From contig LLCB01000024.1 of NCBI GenBank assembly GCA_001414345.1, positions 276,034 to 340,033 on the forward strand: a stretch of DNA of 64,000 nucleotides, in the 5' to 3' direction. The translations under genes and the position numbers were made by a program. The DNA is from Hymenoscyphus infarciens (taxonomy: Eukaryota > Ascomycota > Leotiomycetes > Helotiales > Helotiaceae). The notes under the pieces are model-generated. The model searched no databases, was not told where the DNA came from, and saw only the letters and a program-made list of their open reading frames with translations. Of this stretch, positions 11,466 to 23,640 are shown one piece after another; positions within the stretch are counted from its first letter, which is position 1, and every line of letters begins with the position of its first letter.

Positions 11466-13283
11466 ATTTTTTTGTGAATTCAATTGAAGAATAAGGATAA
11501 GGGATAAGAATAAGATAGTGTTGAGGGTTGTAGTTGAGATGAATTAGTGTAGATGAGGTAGTGGGGAAGACGAGAAGAAAGTGAAATAAGGAATCTATAG
11601 TGGTTTGTTCCCGAGGTGAATTTTTGAAGGTAGAGTGCAACGTACGACGAGTTTATCTTCCCCGCTTCGTCTGAATACAGTTGTAAATTACCATGTGGGT
11701 TGGTGGATCTTCTACACCAACCTCGTTTAGGTCCGTTTTCAGGAAGGGATGGCCATACAAACTCAGCGACGGAATTTTCCCAGGTTGGAAAAGAGGCGGA
11801 AAGCCTGGTAATCATTGTCCATTGGTATTACTTGCATCCAGATAGCTCTAAGCGGAAACTAACCAACCAGCTGCTTCGTTATGGCACAGCGGCACTTGAC
11901 TTGCGCACCTCCTAAACTTTCAGCCTAACCTTGCTGGGCTGAATCTTCACAATAATCACGAGCCCTAGATAAGTTCTACCTATGTCATCCCGTAAATCTT
12001 TCATTCGGGTTGACGACGGGTAATTCACAAGTAGCTTTTAAGCGAGCCCTGATGGGATTTTCCCAGGAATTAACCCGTCCGACACAAATATATACACTAA
12101 TATTAATTACAGTAAGTATATAGTATCCTGTCTTCAATTTTATTGATCGATATGCTAAAACCAGAGTTAAATGTCTGGTAGAGAACGATAGCACACATTG
12201 TGACTTCCCTAAAGGAGTAACATCATACGATTATCATTACTAGGAGCACCATCTTGCATTTACATTCATACATATATCGAGGCTGCATGCAGACCAACAT
12301 AGGAAGGTTTCGTCCTGCAGGCACTTTACCTCAAAGCTCAAAAATAAGGTAACTTCAAAAATCCCACTAGGGGGCCCGCATCTCTAGCGTGCACACATCA
12401 CCACCCTATGTTCAAATAGCTGCGGCATCTCCCTCCCAACCTTCTCCTTCGTCTAACCAAGACGCCTCAGTCAGCAAGCAGATTTGGTGACAAGTCTCGC
12501 CTAGAAAAGAGTCTAACTATAATTGGAAACCACAAGCGAGAAATACAAAACAAAAATCTGACTTTCAGTAGTAGCAGAAACTGTAGACGCAAGACAACAG
12601 TAGCACGAAAACTCGCTGGGCCGACGAGTATCATACCACCAACAATGGAACCGCCCAAGAACCTGCTCCAATCTCCTTCCCCAGGATATTAAAGCTTGGG
12701 CTCACCCGTACATCTCGAAGTAGCGAATCCTTCTCGCCAATCGCCACCCACTCGCCTCGCTAGCGAATCACCAACAAGTCACCGACACGAACATCACATG
12801 TGCAAGCACCTCTGCACCTCTAACCCCATCGCTCAAAATCGTCGTCAAAACTTTTCAACTTTTTTCCCCCACCGTTGGATTGTATCTACGCTGACTTTAT
12901 GTAACATCGCGGACAACGGTCGAAATAATGACGGTGGTCAGCATGGCAGCATGGCAGCATGGAATCTTGGAATGATCCATATCATATGAAGGTGATAGGC
13001 CGAGATCCTGTGCTTACTTTACGATTACACCATCAGAGACGATCCGGTTTCCAGGAGGAAAAAAATAAAGGAAAGAGGTTTCTGGAAAGTGGTGCTCGGT
13101 AAGGTCAATTATACTTTGTTGATTTCTTGTGACGAAAAGGTATCGTAAGAATGAGGTAAGACTTACTAATTGAGATGCATCGAAAGATACATACAAGGTC
13201 TACAGCCACAAAACGGCAAAATCAAAAACGAAAAGTCCTAGTGTGAAGATTCTGTATATTCTTATCAACACAAATCAAGGCTA
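11466..13283. other. intergenic, no supported gene
   Basis: Short unrelated frames only. A triplicated CAGCATGG motif lies near 12940-12965. It is the upstream region of the sulfurase-like pseudogene and the downstream flank of the MFS gene. Confidence 0.5.
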
Positions 13284-15252
13284 TCAGACAGCCCGAGCAT
13301 TAAACTGCTTTGCGGCCATCCCTCTATACCTATCCGCACACCTTATCCGTAAGCTCTTCCCCCAGATAATTCCAGGTATGATCAAGAGGTTGAGTCCAAC
13401 TGTCATACATCCAATGCAGGTAAACATCCCATGGAGACCAATAGCATTAGTCCATGGATCTTGAACAAAAACCACGATCGTAGCCATAACATTACGGACA
13501 AACGCCAATCCAATTAGCGCATCACCCAATATCTCTGGATATGAATCTGACAGGTAGGTCAGACTGATATCGCCTAACGATATAACAACAAAACCGAAAA
13601 TACCGATGCCAATACAAGGTACGATCCAATGCAATCCCTATAAATTGACATAAATTAATCAAACGCTGTGACTGTTGATGAGAGATAACTTACTGATGCA
13701 GTACCATATCCATAAACAAACAAACTAATAGGTCCCAAAACAGCAGGCAAGATCGCGCCGTAGAGGCGAAACTCCGGTTCATACACCCTTTTGTTGCGCC
13801 TCGTGAGCCACAAAATAGACCAATCACTGAATGGCCCTCCCCAAGCGAAGCCAAAAACACATCCAATAAATGCAGGCATGCATAAAAGACCAATTCCCAC
13901 TTCATCGAAATTGTATGGAGGAAGAACGAAGAATTGTGCTTCGCTGGTGACGATGACAGAGAACCAGGAAAGCAGAATACCGTATTGCACCGCGCAATAT
14001 GCGGTTGATGGAATGGTTGCCAGTATTACGAAGGGATGCCATGTGTGTCGGAATAACTTGCTAAATGGTGCTTTGCTGGTCGTGACGAATGCGAGACGTT
14101 CACGGCGTGATTTCATGGGAATATTGGTGTTAATATTTGCAGGTGGACCGGGGACAAGAGGGGGCGGCGGGGAAATCTCAAATTTCTCTCCCGATTGGCG
14201 TTTAGATGAACCACTATTGGTGTGTGTTGAATCCTCGTTAGATTCCGCTCCTTGATCTCGAGGTATGAACTTCGTCTCTTCATAGAAAAAGAGGAACAGG
14301 AAAACGTTGATTCCGAGAAGGATTGTTGTCCACCAATACATCCACCTCCACCCTTGAGTCAAGGCAATTCCTCCGGATGCAACTGGAGCCAGGAAAGACT
14401 TGGTATTATCAGAAAAATGTTTCTATAAAATGTGGAAAAAAGAAACTCACTCCGACTGCTACCATCAGTAGATAGATACCATTCATAGTGCCTCTTTGAT
14501 GAACGAAAAACATGTCGATAACCTTGGAAGAATTAGTTGTTATATTCTACAACGGCATAGTAAACCTTACCGTCATCTGAACCAAAGTCTCGCTCACAGC
14601 CCCAGAAAGTCCTGAGATGACTTGGGTTGCCACCATTTCACCGTAAGTATTAAGTTTAGCTTGCCAAATCGAAGACCCGAAAGTAATTATTGTACTGATG
14701 ATGTAAACTGGTCTTCTGCCGTATTTTTGAGCAAAGGGGATGAAGAAAATACATCCAACTGCGAGCCCTGCCGTATTAGCCGCATATGTGATATTGAGCT
14801 CCGCCCAAGTCATGCCCAGCTCATCCACATAATTTTGCCAGGCAACTGTGCCAATATCAAGTCTATGGAAAATGTAAGCAAATCAAATAGCTGGCTGAGA
14901 AGAAAATCGCACATTGTAAAAGTCATTAATGCATAAAAAGATATAATAGCGTAGTTGACGTATTTCCGCCTTTTCGACCAATTCTGTGGCGCGAACAAAT
15001 TAGCTTCGCACAAATGCTGGGAAGAGACATTCTTACAAGTGGATCATTCGGATCATCTGAAGGTTGAGGTTGAAATATTATCTGATTTTCTTGATTCTCG
15101 CCATGAATTGTTGTGATGGCCGCTGGGTGACATGTTAGAGTCGATGACAGCATATAAGTTCGAGAGTGTTCACGGGGAGTTTGTTTACACTTACTACCTT
15201 GCAACAGGATCGTCCCGGGCGCCACCGGATCTTCGCCCTCTCGCCGTTCCAT
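13284..15252 (-). CDS. MFS transporter, DHA1/HOL1-like
   Basis: Seven exons joined in frame: 15252..15195, 15122..15037, 14983..14913, 14862..14571, 14522..14451, 14398..13694 and 13637..13284, giving 545 residues. The N-terminal tail ends D-P-L-N-W-S-K-R-R-K, a common start for fungal 12-helix DHA1 transporters. The loop between helices 2 and 3 carries A-Q-K-Y-G-R-R-P (motif A variant). Later come H-Q-R-G-T-M-N-G and L-A-P-V-A-S-G-G-I-A and G-W-R-W-M-Y-W. A long cytosolic loop with a Pro/Ser/Gly-rich segment separates the two six-helix halves. The second half includes S-F-V-R-N-V-like sequence before the last helices. HOL1-type carriers move cations, polyamines or small organic molecules; the substrate here cannot be told. 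All splice sites are canonical, and no internal stop remains after splicing. Confidence 0.88.
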
Positions 15253-16588
15253 CTCTTTTGATTAACGTTCTTGCATCTATTCGCTGTCCGCTGCGGTTGG
15301 GTATTGTTGTATTTTTTTTCTCTCTCGATAGGCTTGGCTTGTCTTTTCGCGCTGCCGACCCTGCAATGCCGAAGACAATGCGTATAGGTGTATCGGTCGG
15401 TGGAAAGTGTCTCAGAAGCAAGGGATTGCAATTCGTTTTGATTTGCTGGGTGGAGGATCGAAGAGAGACATGAGGAACAGTTGTAAAGATGCGTGCGGTC
15501 ACGGTGTAGCGTCACTTGGTTTCCTTCGGATCGATCGGATCTTATCGAAGAGCAATGTGGTCGTGGTTGCACTCACGTTGTACCTAGGTAGTGCAGCAAA
15601 TAAACCTTGAATGAAAAGGGGAAGGTGCCGAGGCGGATCCCACAAAAATCCTGATTAAAGTGGCACCAGCTGATGCATTCCATTGGCCACTGCCCTGGTA
15701 ATGGCTGGCAGATGTTTCCGTTTCTTCGTACTTCGTATTCATCCTCGAATCGAAACAAAGCCGTTCCTTACTCCTTCAAAAATCACAGGTGAGACTTGGA
15801 GCTTTTGACGCATTTAGTCTTTATATGACTTCTTCTCCAGCTTTTTCGGCCATGTTTTTTTGACCGAATGCTGTTGTGCTCGGGGTCTACCTGAGCCTTT
15901 TCGACGGATGTTTCGTCCCCTTAAACAACACTATTTTAGCTCCACGGCATTGAGCTGAAGGTATCGTCCTCAAATAACCCGGGTCTAGCACCATGACAGT
16001 ACAAGTGAGCAAGAGGCCGATGTATTGACGATAAGGCGGCGATGCGGTGATGCCACATGAAAACTACAAAAGTCGTCAAAACAAGCTGATGGAAATGGAC
16101 TTAGGCATAAAACACGGCGACACCTTTTCCTAACTCCGTTGGATAAATTTTGTACGTCAAGTGAGGCTCAATTTCATTGACGTAAATTCTCAATAAAACC
16201 AACATAAACAGTGCTCTCGGGGGCCCAGAATTTTAAGCTTAAAGATGCGTCAGAACCAAGAATCTCCTTTGTGAATAGCCTCAAATACCTACCATATAAC
16301 TTCCACTCCCTTCTCTAACGAAATAGACTGGCAAAGTCCACTTTTAGAGAAATACTTGTTCAAAGATCTGCTTCCCTGAACTTTCTTGATCAACTTTGGG
16401 GTAGCCTTGGCCGCTTTCCCAAAGGTTGTCCGAACATTAATCTCAAGTTTTGTAGAGTCTTGAAACGAAAAAAGACAAGGTAACGATATTGAATACGTAG
16501 ATCCTAGCCGATGATAAGATCTCCGTACTCATCAACTTGCCCGGAAAGGAATGAATAAAATACTTCTCACTCTATCCTATCCCATCCT
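15253..16588. other. intergenic, no supported gene
   Basis: Contains the upstream region of the MFS gene and the 3' flank of the 6PGDH-like gene. Short frames only. Frames overlapping 15132-15572 are antisense to the MFS first exon and leader. Confidence 0.5.
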
Positions 16589-18310
16589 TCACTCCTTCTT
16601 TGCTCTCTTCGCTTTCAACCCCTCGCCCATAGCCGCCGCCACATCTTCGACATCAAGTCCCCTCTTCCTCCTTTCAGTCTTCTCCTCTCCTAAAACTGTA
16701 TCCTCAGCAACAGCACGATACACCTCCGCGATCTCATGAAAGATCCCGGGCGTAGAGGATGCAACTTCCGGGTCTTCAGATTTGGTAGCCGAAGAGAAGA
16801 GTCCTTCCTCGGAATGAGTTTGAGATATTTCTTCCACTGAAAACACCGACATCAGCAGGTGAAAAATGATGTGGATGAGGGCCCTTTGCCAAATTCTCAG
16901 AGTATGATATGCTCAGTAGATGAAGGGATAAGTTCAAACAAGGACAAAAGGAGTACGTACTTTCTTTCACCCACCGGTAAGCCTTGGGTGGCATACCCGT
17001 GACTCCTCCTTTCGCACGCTTCAACATCCCCGGAGTCTTCTCCTCCATCTCCTTGATCAACAAAGGCAAAACTCCCACTGGGAAAATATTAGCATTTAAT
17101 TCCTCATAGAGACAAAAGACGAGAGAAGACAGGTCCTCTCAATAACCGTGCCTCTCGACCCATATGACCAGAATCCCAATTCAAAACAATAATGAAGACA
17201 CACATACAATTTCCAGCAGTAGTAAAAGCCTGCAAACAAAGCGCAGTGAAGCCCTTAGTTGTCGTGGCAAAACAACACTTCAACCCCGAAGCCGTCCCAA
17301 CCTCCTCAGAGATATGGTTCAGTCCCAAGGTCTCCTTAAACCCGGTCCACGATCCAGGAAATTCTCCAGGTAAGGGGCCAGAAATGGGAATACTAGGCTT
17401 CGACCATCCCCCCGCACTTTCTCGATGAGAAGAAATCGTCGTCTTTTCAGGGACATCGGAATCTTTCAACCTTGGAGGACCACCAATAATTCCGCCATCT
17501 AGGAAAACGATGAAGGGCGATGAGGTGAAGAGGGAAGCGATTGTGCGGGCGGTACGGGGGGAAATGGCGTTTAGATCTAGGTAGTAGAGAGGTGTTGATT
17601 TGGGGGGTGAGATGGAGTTGAAGGCGGTGGTTATGCGTTGGGCTGTTGTGAGGGCGTCGCGGGGGGGAACTATCGAGAGAAAGTAATCACTTTTTGAGAC
17701 GAGGGAAGTGTCGCTGCCGAGATCTTCGATTGAAGCTGTTGTGGCGCGGGTCTTGGTGTCTTCGCTGGGGGGTTGTTAGATTGGATTTTGTGCAAGTATC
17801 TCAAGGGGTGATATGAAAAAGTGACTTTCAGCTTTCAGCTTCAATAAGAGAGCTGGGAGTTGCTCTGCGTACCCACCTTACTTGTTTTGCGTAAAGCATC
17901 ACAGGATAATAGAAATTATTGTCCAAGAATGTTTAGAAGAATCAGAAACTCGCATTCTTGATTCTCCTAAATCTCTCGAGCAATACTTCTTATTACCTTA
18001 GGCTGTTTCGCACAATGGAAACAAAGTTCAGAGCAATGCCCAGCTCTTCTATAAGAGGCTGAACATAAAAGCAACTGGCTAGAGGTCCATAAAATCTCTC
18101 AATTGCTAGCTAGTAGAGTGACTCGGTGAACACAAAGTATGACTTTCAATTATGCGTTGGGGAGAAACCAATGAAGGAGAGTTGCTTATCCCACCTTCGA
18201 CCCTCGAGATTCGTCACCACTCGATAGTTGTGAGCGACAAGCAGCTTTGCGATGCCCATTCCCATCTCACCAATGGATAATATTCCGACGGTTACCAAGG
18301 GTGTCGACAT
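16589..18310 (-). CDS. NAD(P)-binding 6-phosphogluconate dehydrogenase-like / DUF1932 oxidoreductase
   Basis: Exons 18310..18195, 17764..17208, 17077..16961 and 16836..16589 give 345 residues. The start is Met-Ser-Thr-Pro followed by V-G-I-L-S-I-G-E-M-G-M-G-I-A, the Rossmann glycine-rich NAD(P) motif of the beta-hydroxyacid dehydrogenase family. Then come S-I-V-P-P-R-D-A, Y-Y-L-D-L-N-A-I-S-P and F-L-D-G-G-I-I-G-G-P-P, which bind cofactor and substrate. The C-terminal all-alpha part has S-G-L-K-C-C-F-A-T-T-T-K-G, with the catalytic-type Lys, and later P-K-A-Y-R-W-V-K-E-M-E-E-I. Relatives are 3-hydroxyisobutyrate or phosphogluconate dehydrogenase-like enzymes of unassigned substrate. Intron 1 is 430 nt, far longer than the other introns here, and contains a structured repeat. 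The protein joins smoothly across it (E-G-R-S-E-D-T), so no exon seems to be missing. Confidence 0.85.
17920..18060 (-). repeat. Dispersed element copy A, with hairpin, in sense inside an intron
   Basis: Read on the minus strand, this part of intron 1 of the 6PGDH-like gene matches 37428..37575 (plus strand) over about 140 bp, with several indels. Shared blocks are GGGCATTGCTC, AAGTATTGCTCGA, GGAGAAT, CGAGTT and CTAAAC, in the same order. A 13-bp stem (TTTAGGAGAATCA with TGATTCTTCTAAA) closes a 14-nt loop. See the matching entry at 37.4 kb. Confidence 0.6.
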
Positions 18311-20104
18311 ACTGAAGGTGGATCACAAAGGGGTAGAATGAATTGAGAAATAGCAAGTTGTTGATGATTATAAAAAGTAGCGGAATCCCGAGATCAGTCC
18401 ACGTACACAAGTTAATTCCACGTGATTGAAATCACGACACCTCATTGATAGTAGGGGTTGCAATTGGTGGGAATATAATAGAGATGAACTAACAAAAGGT
18501 CCTGCTAACGAGACACCTCACTTGTTTTTGGATGCTCTTGAAAGGAACTATTTCCTGTTGGATATCGAGCGAGTCTTTCAAAGTCCTCGATAGAGGAAAT
18601 ATATGTTTGCAAGCCAATGCTTGCCTTCCTCTATTGGAAAGAGAGGAACTCCAAGCAAAGTCTCATCACTGAGTGATTACAATTCAATTTCACCACATCT
18701 TCGGCACAATCAACAGTCATGGAAAAGACCGAATCAATTGCAATTTGACATCCGTGGTAACACAAGTCCATAGTCCTTAACTTGGATCCCTATAATTCTC
18801 TCACCTAGTTTTTCCGAGGCATGTATCTTCAACTGCCTGTAGTTGGCTACTTGCCTTCATACCTACCTTTTGCCCACGCGCGTGCTAATACAAACACTTG
18901 CTCAAGAGCCGGTGGGTTCGTTGGACCGAAGGACGAGTTTGCCAACAAATCCCAAGCACACCCGAGGGACACAGCAGCAGTTGTATCATTGTGCAGCTTT
19001 TGAAGAGCAAGACAGAAGGCCCAATCAACTTCAAAAGTAAGAATTATCCAGTAGTCCAATTCTCTCTCGATAAACTGTCCTTGTATGACGCACTTCGAAA
19101 TGCCAGCCTGTATGATGCCTTTCCCTTGTGCCCAAAGGATGCAGTCGATAGTCGTGTTCTCGGGTCGAAAGGAAGCTGTAAGTTCATCTGGCCTCTCAGA
19201 CAATACTGATGTTGAAAGAAGGGGGCGGAGTCATGAATCCATCGCAATCCCGATTTCGAAAGGCTCGGCACAATAAACCATCCGGTGGCTATTCTGGCAG
19301 ATGAATGGCACGACTCTCGAGGTGATGATTAAACGAAACGGCGGTGGCCAGCTTCTTCATTGCCCCGTTGGGAAATTCGATTCGATGCGAAATTCGTTCG
19401 ATGTTGTTGCGAAGAGAAACACGGAACGAAACAAAACTTGGAAGAGAAAAACCTGCGATATATGTGGGCCCTCGGAAAAATAGATGGCCGATGACCCACC
19501 GGGTTTCTCCGTAGCCAATCACACAGCAGTAAGAAAACCAAGCTTCTGTTGTGCAAGGGAAGCTCTCCTTGTCTCCAAACCCTCCTCCTCCACAGGTGTT
19601 CGTAACTAACCTGCTTACTGGATAGAAATGAGCATAACGAGCCTCTCCTGCGATGTTTTTTTTCCATCCTTTCACATCTCAACTCGTCTTCTCGTGGCTT
19701 TGAAGTTTGGACACGTCTCTTCTTCCCCTCGGTCGGGCTAAAGTTGTGCCTAGGCCGATTTGCTGCATGATGGAAAAGGCGAAAGCCTGCGCGCGCTCAG
19801 AGCTGTGTGAAACTCATGACGAGACATCGTCGTCGAGAAACTTTCGAGTGAAAGACACACCAAGGACGTCTCAGCGATAACTCTCTCCTCACTTTTTTCT
19901 ACACTTTTTGCCATGTATCTCTCAGGTTCAAACTTCTTCTAAGGTTGCATTCATCTTTTGATCCCGGGACGACTCGTACGCGGGGTTTCTTTACACTCCG
20001 ACTCGCCGACTTGCCACTTCCAATTCCATTCACGTCAAGTATAAGGCTCTCGACGAGCAACTGGCGCCAGTTGAAACCAACAATCTCATTGATATCCGCC
20101 AGAG
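18311..20104. other. intergenic, no supported gene
   Basis: Divergent upstream space between the 6PGDH-like gene and the P450 gene. Minus-strand frames of 117-128 codons (19289..19682) and a 118-codon frame (18847..19203) overlap each other and show no domain. The last 150 bases are a probable CT-rich P450 leader. Confidence 0.5.
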
Positions 20105-21859
20105 ATGTCGGACTTCGCTGTTCCCTTCAAGTTGCTATCGACTCTATCCGTCGTGGAGTCGTATGCTCTTATCAACTACCAGCCAAATCTCCTCTTGTTC
20201 TCTCGACCAAGTTACCTCGGCACGTTTTTACAGCTTTGGATCCTACAATTTTTCTTCTGGATCTCATGGATTATCATAATATGGCCCAAATTTGTCTCAC
20301 CAATTAGGAATCTACCGGGACCACCAGAAGACAGTTGGTGGAATGGACAATTTCGTTCTATACTTGCCTCCACCACTGGAAGTCCAATGGTAAAATGGTA
20401 ATGGTTTGCTGTCACAAAGTACTATATTACTATAATATTAACTTGTTTCAGGGTCAACGAAATCCCAAACGATGGACTGATATACTATCGGGGTATCCTC
20501 AATGTAGAAAGATTGATCCTCACCTCCCCAAAAGCTATCGCGGAAGTCCTTACAACGAACTCATACGACTTCATTCGACCAACCCAACTCACCGCAGTCC
20601 TAGGTCGCGTCTTGGGAGTTGGCGTTTTACTGGCCGAAGGAGAGGAACATAAATTTCAAAGGAAGCACCTCCTCCCAGCGTTTGCCTTCAGGCATATCAA
20701 AAATTTGTACCCAATTTTCTGGTCAAAGTCCAGAGAAAATGTACACAAGATGGCTGAGAACATTTCAGAAGGGGGAGTGAACAAGGAATTGATCACGGAC
20801 TCCGAAAAAGGACGGGAGGTTGACACCGAAGATACGACGGCTGTCATGGAAGTAGGATCATGGGCCTCAAGAGCAACTCTCGATATCATTGGTGTTGCGG
20901 GTATGGGAAAGGATTTCAATGCCATTCAAGACCCGGATGCTTTACTTGCCAGGACTTACCAGAAGATCTTCGCACCAACAAAGGGTCAAATGCTTCTTGG
21001 GATATTGGGCATGGTACTCCCTGGATGGCTTGTCAACAATCTACCCATTGCTAGAAATAACGACATGAATCAAGCTTCTGCCACTATTCGGGATCTCTGC
21101 CGACGAGAAATCAAAGAGAAGAAAGAGAAGCTTGAAAAGGGTGCAGCCCCAGATGTTGACATTCTCAGCATTGCCTTGGGAAGCGGTGGTTTCACAGACG
21201 AGAACCTCGTGGACCAAATGATGACTTTCCTCGCTGCTGGCCATGAGACCACTGCATCATCGATGTCCTGGGCAATCTACATGCTCTGCCTCCACCCAGA
21301 AATTCAAACAAAACTACGTGCCGAAATCCGTGAACATATTCCCAACTTGAGCGAGGATATTGGTAGTCAACAAATCGATCGCATGCCATACCTAAACGCA
21401 GTATGCAGCGAAGTCCTACGCTACTACCCACCAGTCCCTCTCACACCAAGGATCGCCGCCCGAAATACCACCATCGTAGGACAAAAGATTCCCAAAGGAA
21501 CCCGAGTTATGCTCATCCCATGGGCAATCAACCGCTCCGAAGCGCTCTGGGGAAAGGACGCACAAAAGTTCAACCCCGATCGTTGGTTACCTTCAGAATC
21601 GAATCCATACAGTGCTAATGGGGGTGCGCCATCGAACTATGCGTTCCTCACTTTCCTTCATGGACCCAGGAGTTGTATTGGACAAAGTATGGCTAGGGGT
21701 GAGTTTGCTTGTTTGTTGGCTACTTGGGTTGGGATGTTTGAGTTTAGTTTGTATGACAAGAGGGAGATGGTGGAGGAGAATATGGTTATAAAGGGGGGTG
21801 TTACTGCGAGACCTTCGAAGGGGTTGTGGGTTAGGACGAAGGTTGTTCCTGGTTGGTAG
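20105..21859 (+). CDS. Cytochrome P450 monooxygenase (CYP3/CYP4-clan-like)
   Basis: Two exons, 20105..20397 and 20452..21859, encode 566 residues. A hydrophobic anchor lies at about residues 38-61 (L-Q-L-W-I-L-Q-F-F-F-W), followed by the proline hinge N-L-P-G-P-P. The I-helix motif A-A-G-H-E-T-T-A is near residue 360, the K-helix E-x-x-R (S-E-V-L-R-Y-Y-P-P) near 417, and F-N-P-D-R-W in the meander. The haem-binding loop F-L-H-G-P-R-S-C-I-G matches F-x-x-G-x-R-x-C-x-G, with the axial Cys near 506. Microsomal P450s of this kind hydroxylate hydrophobic substrates using a reductase partner; the substrate here is unknown. All key residues are intact and the C-terminus is complete. No biosynthetic backbone gene is adjacent, so secondary-metabolite involvement is not supported. 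The 54-nt intron joins W-V in phase. Confidence 0.95.
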
Positions 21860-22643
21860 ATTTTTTTTCTCTCGAAATGTTTATATATTATTGGTCTTCG
21901 TATGTTCTCAGTGTGAAAAAAAAATCCTGGACTCTTCTGCTGGTGGTCCTGTAGGGAATGACTGGAATGGAGCATTCAATGTGTTTCCTTATCATCCAGG
22001 CAATTGGACAGACACCCTTGAGGCCAAGCTCTGAGTTATGTTGCCTTTGTAGAATCAAGTCCGCTGTCAATAATGCCGAGGAGGCACGAAAGTATGATTT
22101 CAATTCCATAATTATGATATTCTTTCCCTGATCAATCTTGTTAGCGTTTAGGCCTGTTATCGTTGTTCCTGCTGTTGGGGCAGGAACTACCCTAGTCACA
22201 TATTGTACAGGCAGGATCTCGGGCTCTACGCCTCTGTCACTGTCACTCCTGCATGCAATTCCATCACCACCATCGATTCCTTGACCTCTGTCTACCAATT
22301 AAGAGGTCATGATATCGCTTCCGTACTACACGCGCAAACACACCTTTTATACAATATACCTTGCGTTTACCACGCGGTGATTGCCCCAACTCAGCGCCGC
22401 CACCACGATAAGGTTTCGACGACAAGTGGATGAGTTCCAGTTTCTCATACCTGGTGCAGGGGGGTCGACTTGGTCGGGTCGAGGAGGTGCGACTTTCAAT
22501 CTCGACGAGGTGATGATGTCGCGGGATGAAGTCAGGGAAGAAGCGACCTCGACCTCGAAATATGGCCTCCGTTGTACGTTGATCGATGGGTACAACGTTG
22601 ATCGATGGGATATTCCCTAATCGAGGTGCTTCTTCCGGCTTTG
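21860..22643. other. intergenic with short duplicated motif
   Basis: Downstream flank of the P450 gene. A short direct duplication (GTTGATCGATGGG separated by about 5 bases) lies at 22575-22612. No gene is supported. Confidence 0.5.
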
Positions 22644-22908
22644 GCTAAATCCCCTGACCCTTTTGACTAAATCGCCTGACTCTAACCCGATTAGGCACTC
22701 TTATCGGGCTTGTATAACACTAATTCTCTATTCTAAGGGATAGTGACCTTGTTTTCGAGGTTAGGGTTAGTGGCTAGAGGTTAGGGTTAGTTAGGGTTAG
22801 GGATCGGGTATGGGTTAGGGCTAGGGCACTTTAGTAGTGTTCGGGACCGGAAAACGTCCTAATTTGGTTAGATCAGGCGATTTAGTCAAAAGGGTCAGGG
22901 GATTTAGC
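22644..22908. mobile_element. Inverted-repeat element with perfect 36-bp ends
   Basis: The 36 bases from 22644 (starting GCTAAATCCCCTGACC) recur exactly, inverted, at 22873..22908. A weaker match (TCTAACC..ATTAGG) extends the arms inward to about 50 bp. The core of about 160 bp holds telomere-like repeats and no ORF. A perfect inverted repeat of this length implies a fairly recent MITE or foldback-type element. No clear target-site duplication was found. Confidence 0.78.
22759..22826 (+). repeat. Interstitial telomere-like repeats (TTAGGG)
   Basis: About 68 bases contain six copies of GTTAGGG/TTAGGG plus variants (GCTAGAGG, GGGATCGG, GCTAGGG). TTAGGG is the usual telomere repeat of filamentous ascomycetes. 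The tract sits wholly between the inverted arms of the 22644..22908 element. Confidence 0.8.
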
Positions 22909-22934
22909 AAAACTCCTTCTTCCTTGTTTATCAA

Positions 22935-23640
22935 GGCGCCGAGACTATCGCGTATTCCTTCTTCCAAGGCTTGTTTCTCAATCGTTCTTGGTATGTTCGA
23001 ACCCCCCATGAACTAGAAGATTTCAATACGTGTCGCAAATGAATGAATGCGCATTTTCTTTTGTATCTGAGGGGACATCGCATCGGGTTTTGGCGTCTTG
23101 CACGAATGTATCGTTCTTGGATGAAGGTCTTGTAAACCGAGCCTCCAATCCCCAAATATCGAATGGACACCCAAAATCCGGGCACCAAGTTGTCCTGGTG
23201 CGGTTTTGAAGTCGCCAGTCGCCCTTCAAAACACCAGTGTGTTGTTTCCATCTGAAGACCTGTCAATTCGTTCTCTCTCTGGTTCTTGAAGATCTCGAAA
23301 TCAAACCGTCGAAGTCTCCTCTCAAGAATGAAGAGATCATGGCGCCGAGACGATTGCCAATTTCCTCGTCTAAGGCTTGTTTTCAAACCCCTCATTATTT
23401 AAAGTTGTATGGCGAGTCGCAAACGAATGGGTCTTTTCCTTCGTGTCTGAAGAGAATCCGCATGGATGGGGATTTGACGTCTGCTATCTTGGGAATTGTC
23501 TTGTGTCCCAAGATCCCCGCGCTTCTTTTTGGGGTTTTCGGTCATCACCAATAATGGGCCCGGTAGATGGCGAATAACATCACTCTCAGAGGTCATCGCA
23601 TGAAAGGGTTTTGACGTTTTGTATCTTGGAAGGATGGTGA
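22935..23640. repeat. Diverged tandem duplication, period about 406 bp
   Basis: GGCGCCGAGAC at 22935 and again at 23341 begin two units that align through AAGGCTTGTTT, GTCGCAAA.GAATG, TGTCTGA and a G-T-T-T-T-G-A-C-G-T-C-like block. A third partial unit lies near 23570-23640 (CATCGCATG..GGGTTTTGACG..TTGTATCTTGG). Similarity is roughly 70 percent by eye. No coding potential survives. Confidence 0.6.

Noticed and set aside
17920..18060. H/ACA snoRNA identity for the structured repeat
   Set aside because: A possible ANANNA hinge exists in both copies, but no consistent ACA tail was found, so the class is left open.
19289..19682. Overlapping 117- and 128-codon minus-strand frames
   Set aside because: Two overlapping frames on the same strand with no domain, just upstream of the P450 gene; likely chance.
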